Positions 42,865 to 54,341 of a stretch of 56,562 nt of DNA are shown here, piece by piece. Position numbers and translations under genes: made by a program. The notes under the pieces were generated by a model that was not told the origin of the DNA, did no database searches, and worked only from the letters and a program-made list of their open reading frames with translations. The first letter of the stretch is position 1. Each line of letters starts with the position of its first letter. The DNA comes from an uncultured Oscillospiraceae bacterium (GTDB lineage: Bacteria; Bacillota; Clostridia; Oscillospirales; Oscillospiraceae): positions 1 to 56,562 of the forward strand of contig CAAEUZ010000090.1 in assembly GCA_900759385.1 (NCBI GenBank), in the 5' to 3' direction.

Positions 42865-43244
42865 TGAAAAAGGAGATAGCCGCCCTCATTCTGCTCGCCG
42901 CGCTCGTGGCGGGAGGTTTTTACAACACGCACTACCTGGGTCAGTTCACCGGCGGCCTGAACGAGACTCTCTCGCTCTCGCGCGCGTACTGCGAAAACGG
43001 GGAATACGCAATGGCCCTTGAAGAAGCCGGCCGCGCCTCCGACGAGTGGCGCACGCACGAGTCATACTCGGGCATATTCCTGCGCCACACCGAAATCGAC
43101 GCCGTCGGCTATGGCCTGCGTGACCTGACCGCCACACTCGCCTCAGATGAGCCGGAGGGGGCCGTGCCCCTCTACGCGAGCCTGATTGCGCACATTGAGA
43201 GCCTGTATGAGATGGAGCGTCTGAGCTTATCCAGTATTTTCTAG
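42864..43244 (+). CDS. DUF4363-like small membrane protein
   Basis: 126-residue protein with an N-terminal membrane anchor (KKEIAALILLAALVAGGFY) and a helical outside domain of about 100 residues. The ATG at 42864 overlaps the DUF421 stop (TGATG), and GGAGGACAAGTG precedes it. DUF421 and DUF4363 genes are often neighbours in Clostridia, suggesting one complex. It converges on, and overlaps by 4 nt, the small membrane gene on the other strand. Confidence 0.78.
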   Translation: MKKEIAALILLAALVAGGFYNTHYLGQFTGGLNETLSLSRAYCENGEYAMALEEAGRASDEWRTHESYSGIFLRHTEIDAVGYGLRDLTATLASDEPEGAVPLYASLIAHIESLYEMERLSLSSIF

Positions 43245-43495
43245 TGGCTTCTGCACACGCGCCGGCAGAGCCAGAGCAAAAACAGCACGGCAGTGAGCGC
43301 AAGCGCCAGCCAATAGACGACCATCCTGCCCACCGCAAATGCCAGCACCACACCGGCCGCCGGCACGGCAGCCAGGGCAAAGAGCGCGTTGGCCGCGCCT
43401 CCCAGCCTGCTTTGCCGGCTGCGTTTCAGCAGCACTCCCATGAGTAACAGAACCGCGCACACGCCGGCGGCCAGGGCAATCCAACGTACGTCCAT
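43241..43495 (-). CDS. Small three-pass membrane protein
   Basis: 84-residue hydrophobic protein with about three membrane segments, ending in a basic CRRVCRSH. TTGGAGGTTTTGCC lies in front of the ATG, which supports expression. It follows nrdR by 62 nt. No family recognised. Confidence 0.6.
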   Translation of the reverse strand: MDVRWIALAAGVCAVLLLMGVLLKRSRQSRLGGAANALFALAAVPAAGVVLAFAVGRMVVYWLALALTAVLFLLWLCRRVCRSH

Positions 43496-43557
43496 GGCAA
43501 AACCTCCAAGTCAGCATACTCTGCGGGCAGCATAGCTGCCGGGAGACGGGGTATATA

Positions 43558-44019
43558 TCAACTGTCCTTCTGCTTGAGCAGCTTGGTCAGCTCCTCCATA
43601 AACGTGTTTATGTCCTTGAAAGACCTGTACACGCTGGCGAAACGGACGTAGGCAACCTCGTCCACGTCCTTCAGCCTGTCCATCACCATCTCGCCTATCT
43701 CCGTGGTGCTTATCTCGCGCTCCAGGTTGCTCTGCAGCTCCTGCTCGATGTCGTCCGCTATCTGCTCGAGCGCATTGAGCGCCACGGGGCGTTTTTCGCA
43801 GGCGCGCACCATGCCGTTGATGAGCTTGACCTTATCAAAGGTCTGCCGGGAGCCGTCGCGCTTGATGACCACCAGTGGCAGGCGCTCTATGATCTCATAC
43901 GTGGTAAAGCGCTTCTGGCAGGCCAGACACTCGCGGCGGCGGCGGATGGTCGCCCCCTCTTCGGCGGGGCGGGAATCTATAACGCGGCTCTCGGAATAGC
44001 CGCAGAACGGGCATTTCAT
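43558..44019 (-). CDS. nrdR: Ribonucleotide reductase repressor NrdR
   Basis: 153 residues, the standard NrdR length. The zinc ribbon CPFCGYSESRVIDSRPAEEG and CLACQKRF at the N-terminus is followed by the ATP-cone domain (LPLVVIKRDGSRQTFDKVKL). It senses ATP/dATP and represses nrd genes; none are in this window. Confidence 0.97.
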   Translation of the reverse strand: MKCPFCGYSESRVIDSRPAEEGATIRRRRECLACQKRFTTYEIIERLPLVVIKRDGSRQTFDKVKLINGMVRACEKRPVALNALEQIADDIEQELQSNLEREISTTEIGEMVMDRLKDVDEVAYVRFASVYRSFKDINTFMEELTKLLKQKDS

Positions 44020-44165
44020 TGTGAGTAAACCTCCCAGTATTCACAGCTTTACATAATTATATCACACATGTTTACCGAGCGCCACAGGCAATAAGGGCCT
44101 GCTGGCAATTTTTTTGCGTTGTTTTGCCCCGCCTTGCGGCGGTACAATGGGCCCAGGTGATACAT

Positions 44166-44408
44166 ATGAAAACCATGAGGAGGATCCTCGCCATGTCCGC
44201 TCCCGCCTGGGAGGTAACCCTGCGCTCGCTTCAGCTCAGCTGCTGCATGCTCTTCTGCGCATTTATGCTCCTCATCGACGCAGGCACATATACCGCCGAC
44301 ACGAGCTACGCCTACAATCTCGCCTATGAGCTGGCTCTGATGCCGCAGGCTGTCCTGCTCATAGGCATGATAGCAGGTGCCGTCATTGAGGAGCGGTCAG
44401 CTCAGTGA
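44166..44408 (+). CDS. Small two-pass membrane protein
   Basis: 80-residue protein. After a basic start (KTMRRILAMSAPAWEVTLRS) come two membrane segments, about residues 20-40 and 58-75. AGGTGATACAT precedes the ATG. Its 3' end overlaps the convergent rnmV gene by 26 nt. The APAWEV-type start with a two-segment body looks like a conserved Clostridial hypothetical, but I cannot name a family. Confidence 0.6.
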   Translation: MKTMRRILAMSAPAWEVTLRSLQLSCCMLFCAFMLLIDAGTYTADTSYAYNLAYELALMPQAVLLIGMIAGAVIEERSAQ

Positions 44409-44985
44409 CCGCTCTCTCCAGCTCTTCGCGCGTATAGAGCGCCCCCAGCACGTCACGCAGGGCGCCGCCCTTGAGCTTGTCCGGCAGCCCCAGCTTCGCA
44501 AGAAGCGCGGAGCGCAGCGCGGCGCTGCCCGGCTTCCCGCTCAGGCCCAGGGCATAGAGGTCGGCCGCGCTGATGTCCCCCGCCCCGCCCCGGGACGCTT
44601 CTTCGCCATCAAAGGTGGCCCCGGCGCGGCGCAGGGCTTCGATCAGCACCTCCGGCTTCATTCCCTCGACTCCCAGCGTACCGGCTGCGGAGGCGCTCTT
44701 TTTGCGCCTCTCCCGCCCCGGTATGTCGGGGATATAGGCGTGCTTGACCAATGCCGGGTCTATGGCCCCCTTAAGGTAGCCGCGGATCTGAAAACCGGCG
44801 CCGTCGCTGTCGGTTAGGATGACCAGGCCCCTGGCCGCGGCCAGGGCGCGCAGCAGCGCCAGCTTCTCGCGGTCGTTAAAGACCTGGAACCCGCCGGTCT
44901 CGATTATGACGGCGTCAAACACCTGGCTGAGCGTGTCCTTGTCGTACCGCCCCTCGCAGACGATCACTTCCCTGACCTTAATCAT
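44383..44985 (-). CDS. rnmV: Ribonuclease M5
   Basis: 200-residue toprim nuclease that finishes 5S rRNA. The toprim Glu is in VREVIVCEGRYD, the DxD motif in GLVILTDSDGAG, and the C-terminal DUF4093-like region follows. It begins within the holA stop (ATGA overlap). In Bacillus rnmV neighbours other genes, so the link with holA here is a local operon. Confidence 0.9.
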   Translation of the reverse strand: MIKVREVIVCEGRYDKDTLSQVFDAVIIETGGFQVFNDREKLALLRALAAARGLVILTDSDGAGFQIRGYLKGAIDPALVKHAYIPDIPGRERRKKSASAAGTLGVEGMKPEVLIEALRRAGATFDGEEASRGGAGDISAADLYALGLSGKPGSAALRSALLAKLGLPDKLKGGALRDVLGALYTREELERAVTELTAPQ

Positions 44986-46016
44986 GCGCACTCCACCGCA
45001 AACCGGCCCAGCAGCTCGCCCAGAAGCTCGGCGTCGCCGGCGGAGCTGCTCTTCATGGCGTAATCGGTCTCCGCACAGAGCTCGACGGCCCGTCTCAGCC
45101 CTGCCAGTGTGTAGCGCGAGGCGCCTGTCCGGAGCTTCTTGAGCACGAAGTCGTATTTGACGCCGGTACAGCGCTTTATGAACTCGTCGCCTTTGCGGTA
45201 ATCCATGGCGCAGCGCACAGCGTACAGCCGGCGCATATTGTAGCCCACGGCGCCAAGTATCTTCAGCGGTTCCTCGCCCATGGTGAGCAGGTCCGAGAGC
45301 AGCCGGGCGGCCCGGTCAAAGTCCCTCGCGCTGATGGCGTCGGTCATGTCAAAGGCCTGCGTCTCCGGGATGCGGAAGGCCAGGGCCTCCACGTCGGCCA
45401 CCGTCACGGTGTCGTGCGTGATCCCGGCGGCTATTTTCTCAATCTCCGGCACCAGCGAGTTCATCAGGCTGCCGCTGGCATATATAAGCGCCTCGGCCGC
45501 CGCGGGCTCCATATCCTTGCCCAGTGCGCGGAAGCGGCGGCGGATCCAGCTGGTCAGCGCCCCGGCGTCCTGCTCGGTGAAGTTGAGGTCGCGGCCGAAT
45601 TTCTTCAGCGCCTTGACCGGCTTCAGCCGCCCGTCCGGCTCCAGTGCGCCGCGGCAGACAAAGGCCAGCGTGGCGAAATCCGGGATGTCGGAGACTATGC
45701 CCTCCAGCGCCTTGACGTCCGCCTCCTTCATGTGGTTGAGGTCAAAGCCGCGCACTATGGTCAGCGTCCGCTCGGTGGCAAAGGGCAGGGAGTTCACGCT
45801 GTCGGCAAGGACCTGCATGGTGAGCGACGCGCCGTCCAGCTCGCGGAAGCTGAAATCGTCCACGCCCTCGGGCAGGCAGGCCGCCGTCAGCTCGCGCACA
45901 AAGCTCTCCAGGAGGTAATCCTCCTCCCCGTGCAGCAGGTAGAGCCGCTCCGGCCCGTCTTTTTTCAGCTGCCTGCTTATCTGTTTATAGTTGAGCTTTT
46001 CATCTCTCCTGGCCAT
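44982..46016 (-). CDS. holA: DNA polymerase III delta subunit
   Basis: 344-residue clamp-loader subunit. LYLLHGEEDYLLESFVREL at the N-terminus, the AAA-like middle with TLTIVRGFDL, and the C-terminal collar domain fit HolA. No ATP-binding motif is expected. It overlaps comEC by 17 nt and rnmV by 4 nt, an operon also seen in other Firmicutes (comEC-holA). Confidence 0.93.
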   Translation of the reverse strand: MARRDEKLNYKQISRQLKKDGPERLYLLHGEEDYLLESFVRELTAACLPEGVDDFSFRELDGASLTMQVLADSVNSLPFATERTLTIVRGFDLNHMKEADVKALEGIVSDIPDFATLAFVCRGALEPDGRLKPVKALKKFGRDLNFTEQDAGALTSWIRRRFRALGKDMEPAAAEALIYASGSLMNSLVPEIEKIAAGITHDTVTVADVEALAFRIPETQAFDMTDAISARDFDRAARLLSDLLTMGEEPLKILGAVGYNMRRLYAVRCAMDYRKGDEFIKRCTGVKYDFVLKKLRTGASRYTLAGLRRAVELCAETDYAMKSSSAGDAELLGELLGRFAVECA

Positions 46017-48309
46017 TTTCATCTATCCTTATCGTGACATTTCCGTTTTCGTCGGTGCGGTATACCTCCGCACCGGCCATTTTCATGCGCGCCATGGCCT
46101 CTTCCGTCGGGTGTCCGTAGCTGTTGTAGCCCACAGATATCACCACCGTCTCCGGACGGACGGCGTCCAGCAGCGCGAAACTGTTCGAGTAGCGCGAGCC
46201 GTGATGTCCTGCCACCAGCAGCTCGGAGCGCGGCAGCGAGCCGTTTCCGGCGTGTATACGCTCAACGGCCGCCCCGGCATCCCCGGTTATGACGGCGTCA
46301 TAGCCGCACACCGAGGCGCAGACCACCAGCCCGCGCTCGTTGTCGCCGCCGTCGCCCACCGGCGCCAGTATGCGCGCCGTGAAGCCCTCCCAGGCTATGT
46401 CCACATCCCTGTCCCCGACCAGGACAACGCCCGTGCCCCGCTCCTGCGCCTCGGCGAGTATGGCCTCCAGCTCGGCGTCTGCGTCGTCCGCTCCTGCCGG
46501 TATGTACAGCGTGTCCACGTCTATGCGGCTGAGCAGCCTGGCCGCCCCGCCGGCGTGGTCGGTATGCAGGTGCGTCAGTATGAGCGCGTCCGCCCTGGTG
46601 CGGCCACGGCCGAGCAGGAACTCGCTGGCAGTGTCCCCGGCGTCGTCCCAGGTGGACACGCCGCCGCAGTCCACTACTACGGTGCGCTCCCCCGAGAGCA
46701 ATACCACGCACTCGCCCTGGCCCACGTCCAGCACGGTCACGCTGTGCTCCCGCCCGGCCTCTACATGCGCCGCAAGCAGCACGGCGGAGAGCATCAGCGC
46801 CGAGCAGAGCGCCGGGACGGCGGGGCGCAGGGGCCTCTTCCACTTGCCCAGGCGGGTACGGCGGCTGGCTGCGAAGGCGGCGATAAACACCGTATAGGTG
46901 AAGATCAGCCACCAGACTATGAGCCTGTCGGCCGTGTACACGGCGGCGAAGGGCACCCTCGCCAGCAGCTCGATCACGAACACGAAAAGCCGCGCCGGCC
47001 AGGCGGCCGCCCAGGCAACCACGGCTCCCAAAAGCGGCACCAGGGCACCGAGGGCCGCCGCGGCAAAGCCCAGGTTGAAGGCCAGGGACACCGCCCAGAG
47101 CGTCAGCAGGTTGGCTATGGGCGAGATAAGCGAGACGTATCCGAACACGGCGGCTACTATGGGCGTAGTAAACACCACCGCGCCCAGCGAAGAGGACACG
47201 GACGCTATGACGGCCGAGCGTGTGCGGCGCAGCTTCATCCCCTTGCGGTTGAACCGGCGCGACAGCCGCCGCTCCAGTGCCGGGGACACGGTGACGATGC
47301 CCAGCATGGAGGCAAACGAGAGCTGCAGGCTCACCGACTCGATACTCATCGGGTTGGCCGCCAGAAGCAGCAGCAGCGACGCGGACAGGCCCGTCAGCCC
47401 GTCCGACTCCCGCCCGAGCAGCGTCGCGCCCATGCTCATGAGGAGCATAACGCAGGCCCTGACAATGGCGCTCGAACAGCCGGCCATGAGCGTAAACAGT
47501 ATTATCAGCGGCGCGCCGGCGGCCGCGGCCCGGCGCTTGCCCAGCAGGGCACACAGGGCCGAGTACAGGAAGGACAGATGCATGCCCGATACGGATATGA
47601 CATGCGCCGTCCCGGTCAGGCTCAGGGCGTTGTCAAGGGCGTAATCGTCGTAGACGCCGTGCGTGTCGCCTATGAGCAGCGCCAGCATAAAGCTGCGCAC
47701 GTCCTCCGGGAAGTTCGCCGTTATGCTCGCACGTATACGCGCCATCAGCTCCAGCGGGAAGTACAGCGCGCTCACCCAGTCCCGCTCCGAGCCGTGGCAG
47801 GCGGTATAATAGGCCCGCAGCTGAGTGCCCCGGGCCGTATAGACGCCGGTCTCCTCCCCGTACCGGGTCCGCGCGTCCATGAATTCAAGTTCCAGCTCCG
47901 CTATGTCGCCGGGACGCAGCTCAGGCAGCGTCCCGGTGTAATCCGCGACGTCTATGCCCAGCCGCGGCAGGCCCTCCTCCGCCAGCGTGACGTGCACCCC
48001 GGCGTAGTTTCCGTCCCGGTACGGGTAGTCGCCCACACGCACGGTCACGCACCCGGTGGTGCCGTCAAAGCCCGCGGCGGTGCCGAGATAGGCGGCGGAG
48101 TAGAGCCCATACCACACCAGGCCCACGGCGGCGAATATGCAGATAATCGCGCAGCGCACACGCGCCTCACGGCGCAGGAGCACCAGCCCGCCCAGGAAGG
48201 GCAGGCCCAGGGCAGCGGCGGCGTAATAGAGCCAGTCCGCCGGGAGCACATACCCCGCCAGGGCGCAGCCCGCCGCGAAAGAAAATCCCGCCGTGGCCAG
48301 ACCGCTCAT
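46000..48309 (-). CDS. comEC: DNA internalisation protein ComEC/Rec2
   Basis: 769-residue membrane channel for single-stranded DNA uptake. The N-terminal DUF4131-like region, the Competence domain of several membrane segments (about 200-480) and the C-terminal metallo-beta-lactamase-like domain (LILTHLHTDHAGG) are all present, so it is full length. The ATG at 48309 has GGGAGGGGCGAGC in front; an in-frame ATG 30 nt upstream is less likely. No other competence genes are in the window. Confidence 0.93.
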   Translation of the reverse strand: MSGLATAGFSFAAGCALAGYVLPADWLYYAAAALGLPFLGGLVLLRREARVRCAIICIFAAVGLVWYGLYSAAYLGTAAGFDGTTGCVTVRVGDYPYRDGNYAGVHVTLAEEGLPRLGIDVADYTGTLPELRPGDIAELELEFMDARTRYGEETGVYTARGTQLRAYYTACHGSERDWVSALYFPLELMARIRASITANFPEDVRSFMLALLIGDTHGVYDDYALDNALSLTGTAHVISVSGMHLSFLYSALCALLGKRRAAAAGAPLIILFTLMAGCSSAIVRACVMLLMSMGATLLGRESDGLTGLSASLLLLLAANPMSIESVSLQLSFASMLGIVTVSPALERRLSRRFNRKGMKLRRTRSAVIASVSSSLGAVVFTTPIVAAVFGYVSLISPIANLLTLWAVSLAFNLGFAAAALGALVPLLGAVVAWAAAWPARLFVFVIELLARVPFAAVYTADRLIVWWLIFTYTVFIAAFAASRRTRLGKWKRPLRPAVPALCSALMLSAVLLAAHVEAGREHSVTVLDVGQGECVVLLSGERTVVVDCGGVSTWDDAGDTASEFLLGRGRTRADALILTHLHTDHAGGAARLLSRIDVDTLYIPAGADDADAELEAILAEAQERGTGVVLVGDRDVDIAWEGFTARILAPVGDGGDNERGLVVCASVCGYDAVITGDAGAAVERIHAGNGSLPRSELLVAGHHGSRYSNSFALLDAVRPETVVISVGYNSYGHPTEEAMARMKMAGAEVYRTDENGNVTIRIDENGQER

Positions 48310-48372
48310 GCTCGCCCCTCCCCTGCTTTTATACGTCAATCATAGCATATCCCGCGGGAGCGCGCAATAAAT

Positions 48373-48400
48373 AAACGCGGCGGAGCGATGCTCCGCCGCG
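48373..48400. terminator. Terminator after the DUF1537 kinase gene
   Basis: CGCGGCGGAGC and GCTCCGCCGCG form an 11-bp stem with a GAT loop, flanked by AAATAAA and TATTTAT. Confidence 0.85.
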
Positions 48401-48414
48401 TATTTATCTGGCGC

Positions 48415-49845
48415 TCAGGCCCCTGTCAGTATCTCCACGGCCTCACGCAGGGACGAGTCCTCGCCGACGTTTCCCGGGAAAATCACGTACGGCGTACCCG
48501 GGAAGCGGCTCTCCGGGCCCGTGCGCCAGACAGGCACCCCGGGCAGGAGCTGCCCCATGACCTCGGCGCGGCGCACCCTCAGGGCCTTCGTGCCCACGTC
48601 GCTGGAGGTTATGCCGCCCTTGGCAATCACGAAGGCCGGCGTCACGCCCAGCCCGGCGACAAGCGACTGCACCGCCTCGGATATACGCACCGAGCGCAGC
48701 AGGGCGCTCTCCCTGGTGTCCCCCTCCAGCGTGAGCACCGCGCGCTTCGTATAGGCCGCGGCGGTGCGCCCGGAGCGGATAATGCGCTCCAGCTCCGCCG
48801 TGACGCGCCTGGTCTCGGCCTCCATCCCGCCTTCTTCCAGCACCAGGTCGGAGTTGAACTCCACGCACTCCACCCCGGGCAGCGCTGCCATTGCGGCGAG
48901 CTGCCGCGTGGTCTTGGCCGTGTGCGAGCCTATGACCACCACGCCGCCGTTGGGCGTGCCGCCCGAGATGAGCTCGGCGCGGGTGAGCGCCGGGCGCGAG
49001 GGCACCCCGCCCAGCTCCTTGACCAGCGAGGCCGCCGTGCGCAGTATAAAGCGATGCCCCCGCGCCGCAGCCTCCCAGATTGCGGCGGCGGCCAGCTTGG
49101 CGTCCGCGTAGCTGACAGCGTTTACGACTATCTTGCCGAAGTTTGACACGGTGCAGAGCCTGTCCGCCACCGCATCGACGTCCATGCTGCGCAGCTCCTC
49201 CACGGATATGCACAGGGTGTCCGCGGCCCGGAACCTGCCGCCGGTCTTCTCCTCTATGTATCCGGGCAGGTCGGAGTGCTCATAGCCGAAGGTGGCGTCG
49301 CGGGCAAACTCGGTCTGCGCCGCCGGCACCAGCTCATCGCCGTAGCGCACATAGTGCACGTTGCCGAGGGTAAAGCGGCCGCCCTCCTCGAAGAAGGGGC
49401 AGATTATCTCGCCGTCAACAGCGCAGCCCAGGGCGCGCTCAGTCTCCCCGCGCAGCACCTCGGTCTCCAGCGGATAGTGTCCGCGCAGGGTGGAGTCCCC
49501 GCGGCTGACGAGGATATAGTCCCTGCCCGTCTCGAGCGAGGCGCGGGCGGCCGCGGCAGCTATCTCCCTGTGCGCGCGTTCGGTCTGTTCCGGCGTAAAG
49601 CTGCGGGAATTGGTGAGGATGAAGAAGAGCCGCCTGTCCTCCCTGAACCCGGCCAGCACGCTCTCATATGACCAGTCCGTATACACCGACACGTCGTGCA
49701 CGGTCTGCACGCCGGTGGGGTCGTCGTCGAGCACGACGAGCTTTTTATCGCCCGCAGAGAGCTTCTCCTGCAGCAGGGCGTCCGCCGCGGCCATGTCGGC
49801 GGGCGGGAACGAATTGAGCACAGCGGCGCTTATCGTCTTTTCCAT
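48415..49845 (-). CDS. Four-carbon acid sugar kinase family protein (DUF1537)
   Basis: 476-residue kinase. The N-terminal motif LDDDPTGVQTVHDV with LTNSRSF and SRGDSTLRGHYPLE, and the C-terminal nucleotide-binding KGGITSSDVG and FPGNVGED, define the DUF1537 family that phosphorylates threonate, erythronate or 3-oxo-tetronates. The usual partners (PdxA2-like dehydrogenase, aldolase, isomerase) are absent. I start at 49845 (MEKTIS) because GGAGTGAAGTAT precedes it. It lies 5 nt after the lipoprotein gene. Confidence 0.88.
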   Translation of the reverse strand: MEKTISAAVLNSFPPADMAAADALLQEKLSAGDKKLVVLDDDPTGVQTVHDVSVYTDWSYESVLAGFREDRRLFFILTNSRSFTPEQTERAHREIAAAAARASLETGRDYILVSRGDSTLRGHYPLETEVLRGETERALGCAVDGEIICPFFEEGGRFTLGNVHYVRYGDELVPAAQTEFARDATFGYEHSDLPGYIEEKTGGRFRAADTLCISVEELRSMDVDAVADRLCTVSNFGKIVVNAVSYADAKLAAAAIWEAAARGHRFILRTAASLVKELGGVPSRPALTRAELISGGTPNGGVVVIGSHTAKTTRQLAAMAALPGVECVEFNSDLVLEEGGMEAETRRVTAELERIIRSGRTAAAYTKRAVLTLEGDTRESALLRSVRISEAVQSLVAGLGVTPAFVIAKGGITSSDVGTKALRVRRAEVMGQLLPGVPVWRTGPESRFPGTPYVIFPGNVGEDSSLREAVEILTGA

Positions 49846-49850
49846 ATACT

Positions 49851-50972
49851 TCACTCCTCCATGATCGCGCCCAGCGGCGAGACATAGTCCTCAGGCGCTA
49901 TATAGTCGCCGTCCGTTATGCGCATTATCTCCACGCTCTCCTCGGCCGTATTCATCATGTACAGTTCCCCGCCAAAGCACTTTATGACGTTGCCGGTATT
50001 GACTATCTGCTCCGGCACGGGGAACACGGCGCTTATCTCACCGGCAGCGTTCATCCTCAGCACGCACTCGGCAGTGACAAAGCTGGCCGGGGCGTCCACG
50101 CTGACCTCCTCCAGGCGCACATAGAAGCTGTCGCCGTCGCGGCGCAGCAGCTCCGCAGCGGAAATCATGTAATCGCTCGTGAATGTCAGGGTGGTCTCCT
50201 CACCGTCGGGCGCGGTGACTATGAGCGAGGCGGTCTGGCCGAAAGTATAGCCCTGCGAAGGGGTCAGGTCCGTCCTGTACACGGTGCCGTCGGCGAGGAT
50301 GCAGCCGTCCACCGTCTCATAATTTGCGGTGTCCTCCTCCCCGCCCTCTTCGGCCTCCAGGCTGAAGATATAGGTCGTGCCGTTGATGTTGTCCGTCGTG
50401 CTTATGTACAGCCTGCCGTCGCGGGCCGTCATCGCCGTCACGTCGCTGCCGCCGAGCTGGTCGAAGAACTCCACGTCGGTCTTTTTGTTATCCTTGTCTA
50501 TGCAGACCAGGTCAGTGCCATTCGTCTCATGGTCAACGCCGAGGACATAGACGTCGCCGCCGCTGACCGCTATGCGCATACCGTTTATCTTGTGCGCATC
50601 CAGCTCTATCACGCGGCTGACCGAGCCGGAGGTGAACTTGGTTATGCTGTTGCTGGCCGAATTGAGCACGTATATGTCGCCGCCGTCGATGAAATAGTCC
50701 GCGGCGCCGTACACCTGCACGACGCTGCCGTCGTCATAGGCCATCGTCCCGCGCTGCAGCTCGGCGGAGCTCACATCGCCCCAGACGGCCTGCATGCTGA
50801 GCAGGGTGGCTGGCTCTTCCGTGGCCTCCGGCGTCGCCTCAGGTGTGGCCGGCGCGGAGGGCTCCGGCGTGGCGCCGCCCGCCGTCGGGGTGGGAGCGGG
50901 GTCACCGGTGCCGCAGGCGGCAAGGGCCAGGACAAGCGTGAGCGCAAGGAAAAGGGAGAGCGTCTTCTTCAT
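49851..50972 (-). CDS. Lipoprotein with a predicted beta-propeller-like domain
   Basis: 373-residue lipoprotein. The signal peptide ends in the lipobox ALAACG, then a Pro/Thr/Glu-rich linker of about 40 residues. The mature part repeats short strands (GGDIYVLNSASNSITKF, GGDVYVLGVD, DGRLYISTTDN, GGELYMMNTAE), suggesting a six- or seven-bladed propeller like DUF5050 proteins. It is upstream of and close to the DUF1537 kinase. The ligand is unknown. Confidence 0.7.
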   Translation of the reverse strand: MKKTLSLFLALTLVLALAACGTGDPAPTPTAGGATPEPSAPATPEATPEATEEPATLLSMQAVWGDVSSAELQRGTMAYDDGSVVQVYGAADYFIDGGDIYVLNSASNSITKFTSGSVSRVIELDAHKINGMRIAVSGGDVYVLGVDHETNGTDLVCIDKDNKKTDVEFFDQLGGSDVTAMTARDGRLYISTTDNINGTTYIFSLEAEEGGEEDTANYETVDGCILADGTVYRTDLTPSQGYTFGQTASLIVTAPDGEETTLTFTSDYMISAAELLRRDGDSFYVRLEEVSVDAPASFVTAECVLRMNAAGEISAVFPVPEQIVNTGNVIKCFGGELYMMNTAEESVEIMRITDGDYIAPEDYVSPLGAIMEE

Positions 50973-51044
50973 ATCAGTTACCCCCTTGAAGGTTTTGTTT
51001 TAAGACTGCCATCAGGCCGGGTTTGTTCCCGTACATACGCGCAA

Positions 51045-51067
51045 AGGGGGACCCGGAAGGTCCCCCT
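51045..51067 (-). terminator. Terminator after the HIT gene
   Basis: Minus strand: AGGGGGACC and GGTCCCCCT form a 9-bp stem with a 5-nt loop, followed by TTGCGC. Confidence 0.7.
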
Positions 51068-51076
51068 CAACGGCTC

Positions 51077-51421
51077 TTAAAGCAGTTTTTCGGCCATGTC
51101 CACGCCCGCAAGGATGTGGAAGTGCAGGTGCGGCACGGTCTGGCCCGCAGCGGGGCCGGCGTTTGTGATAACGCGGAAGCCGTCGGTGAGGCCCTCGCTG
51201 GCGGCGATCCCGGCGATCACCTCAAAGCAGTGGGCGACAACGGCGCTGTTTTCCGCCGTGATCTGAGCGGCGGAGTCTGCCGCGTGCGCCTTGGGTATCA
51301 CGAGGATGTGGGTCGGGGCCTGGGGATTGATGTCCCTGAAGGCGAGGACGGTATCGTCCTCATACACCTTGTTGGAGGGTATCTCCCCTGCGGCTATCTT
51401 GCAGAACAGGCAGTCGGACAT
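51077..51421 (-). CDS. HIT-family nucleotide hydrolase
   Basis: 114-residue HIT protein (Hint-like). DCLFCKIAAGEIPS at the start and the histidine triad VPHLHFHIL near residue 97 are intact. It should hydrolyse AMP-linked small molecules such as AMP-lysine; the exact substrate is unknown. The ATG at 51421 follows AAGGAGGAAACGCAC; the gene begins 14 nt after alaS, so the two are co-transcribed. Confidence 0.93.
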   Translation of the reverse strand: MSDCLFCKIAAGEIPSNKVYEDDTVLAFRDINPQAPTHILVIPKAHAADSAAQITAENSAVVAHCFEVIAGIAASEGLTDGFRVITNAGPAAGQTVPHLHFHILAGVDMAEKLL

Positions 51422-51434
51422 GTGCGTTTCCTCC

Positions 51435-54083
<2,649 letters not shown>

Positions 54084-54126
54084 GTCTCAGCCTCCAATTC
54101 TCTCTTGCGCTTTTGTGCGTTCATTT

Positions 54127-54155
54127 ATAATATACGTATTTCCCCGGGAAGTCAA
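54127..54155 (-). promoter_or_regulatory. alaS promoter
   Basis: Minus strand: -35 TTGACT (54155-54150), a 17-bp spacer, -10 TATTAT (54132-54127). Confidence 0.75.
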
Positions 54156-54225
54156 GAGCCGCCGCGGTTTCCGGCCCCTCGCGGCGGGTACAACCCCCAC
54201 AAAACGCTTGACGCGCACTCCGCTC

Positions 54226-54254
54226 TTGACAAGCGCGCCCGGGTTTGCTATGAT
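54226..54254 (+). promoter_or_regulatory. Promoter of the NimA-like gene
   Basis: -35 TTGACA (54226-54231), a 17-bp spacer, -10 TATGAT (54249-54254). Transcription should begin near 54261, right before a structured leader. Confidence 0.8.
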
Positions 54255-54265
54255 ACGGCCATTGA

Positions 54266-54316
54266 CCGCCGGGTTAGCGCCGTTCCGTAAGGCCATCGCA
54301 GGAACGTCCCCGGCGG
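54266..54316 (+). ncRNA. Two-stem structured leader of the NimA-like gene
   Basis: Outer stem CCGCCGGG (54266-54273) with CCCGGCGG (54309-54316); inner stem CGTTCC (54281-54286) with GGAACG (54301-54306) around a 14-nt loop. CTTTTG follows. It fills most of the 81-nt leader. I do not recognise it as a known riboswitch class. Confidence 0.4.
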
Positions 54317-54341
54317 CTTTTGCGTACAGGGAGGTCCAAAT

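Noticed and set aside
46000..48345. 784-codon frame opposite comEC
   Set aside because: The product is Arg/His/Gln/Gly-rich with no motif and mirrors comEC codon bias.
54084..54160. T-box riboswitch upstream of alaS
   Set aside because: The leader between the promoter and the start is under 50 nt, too short for a T-box, and no specifier or T-box consensus is seen.
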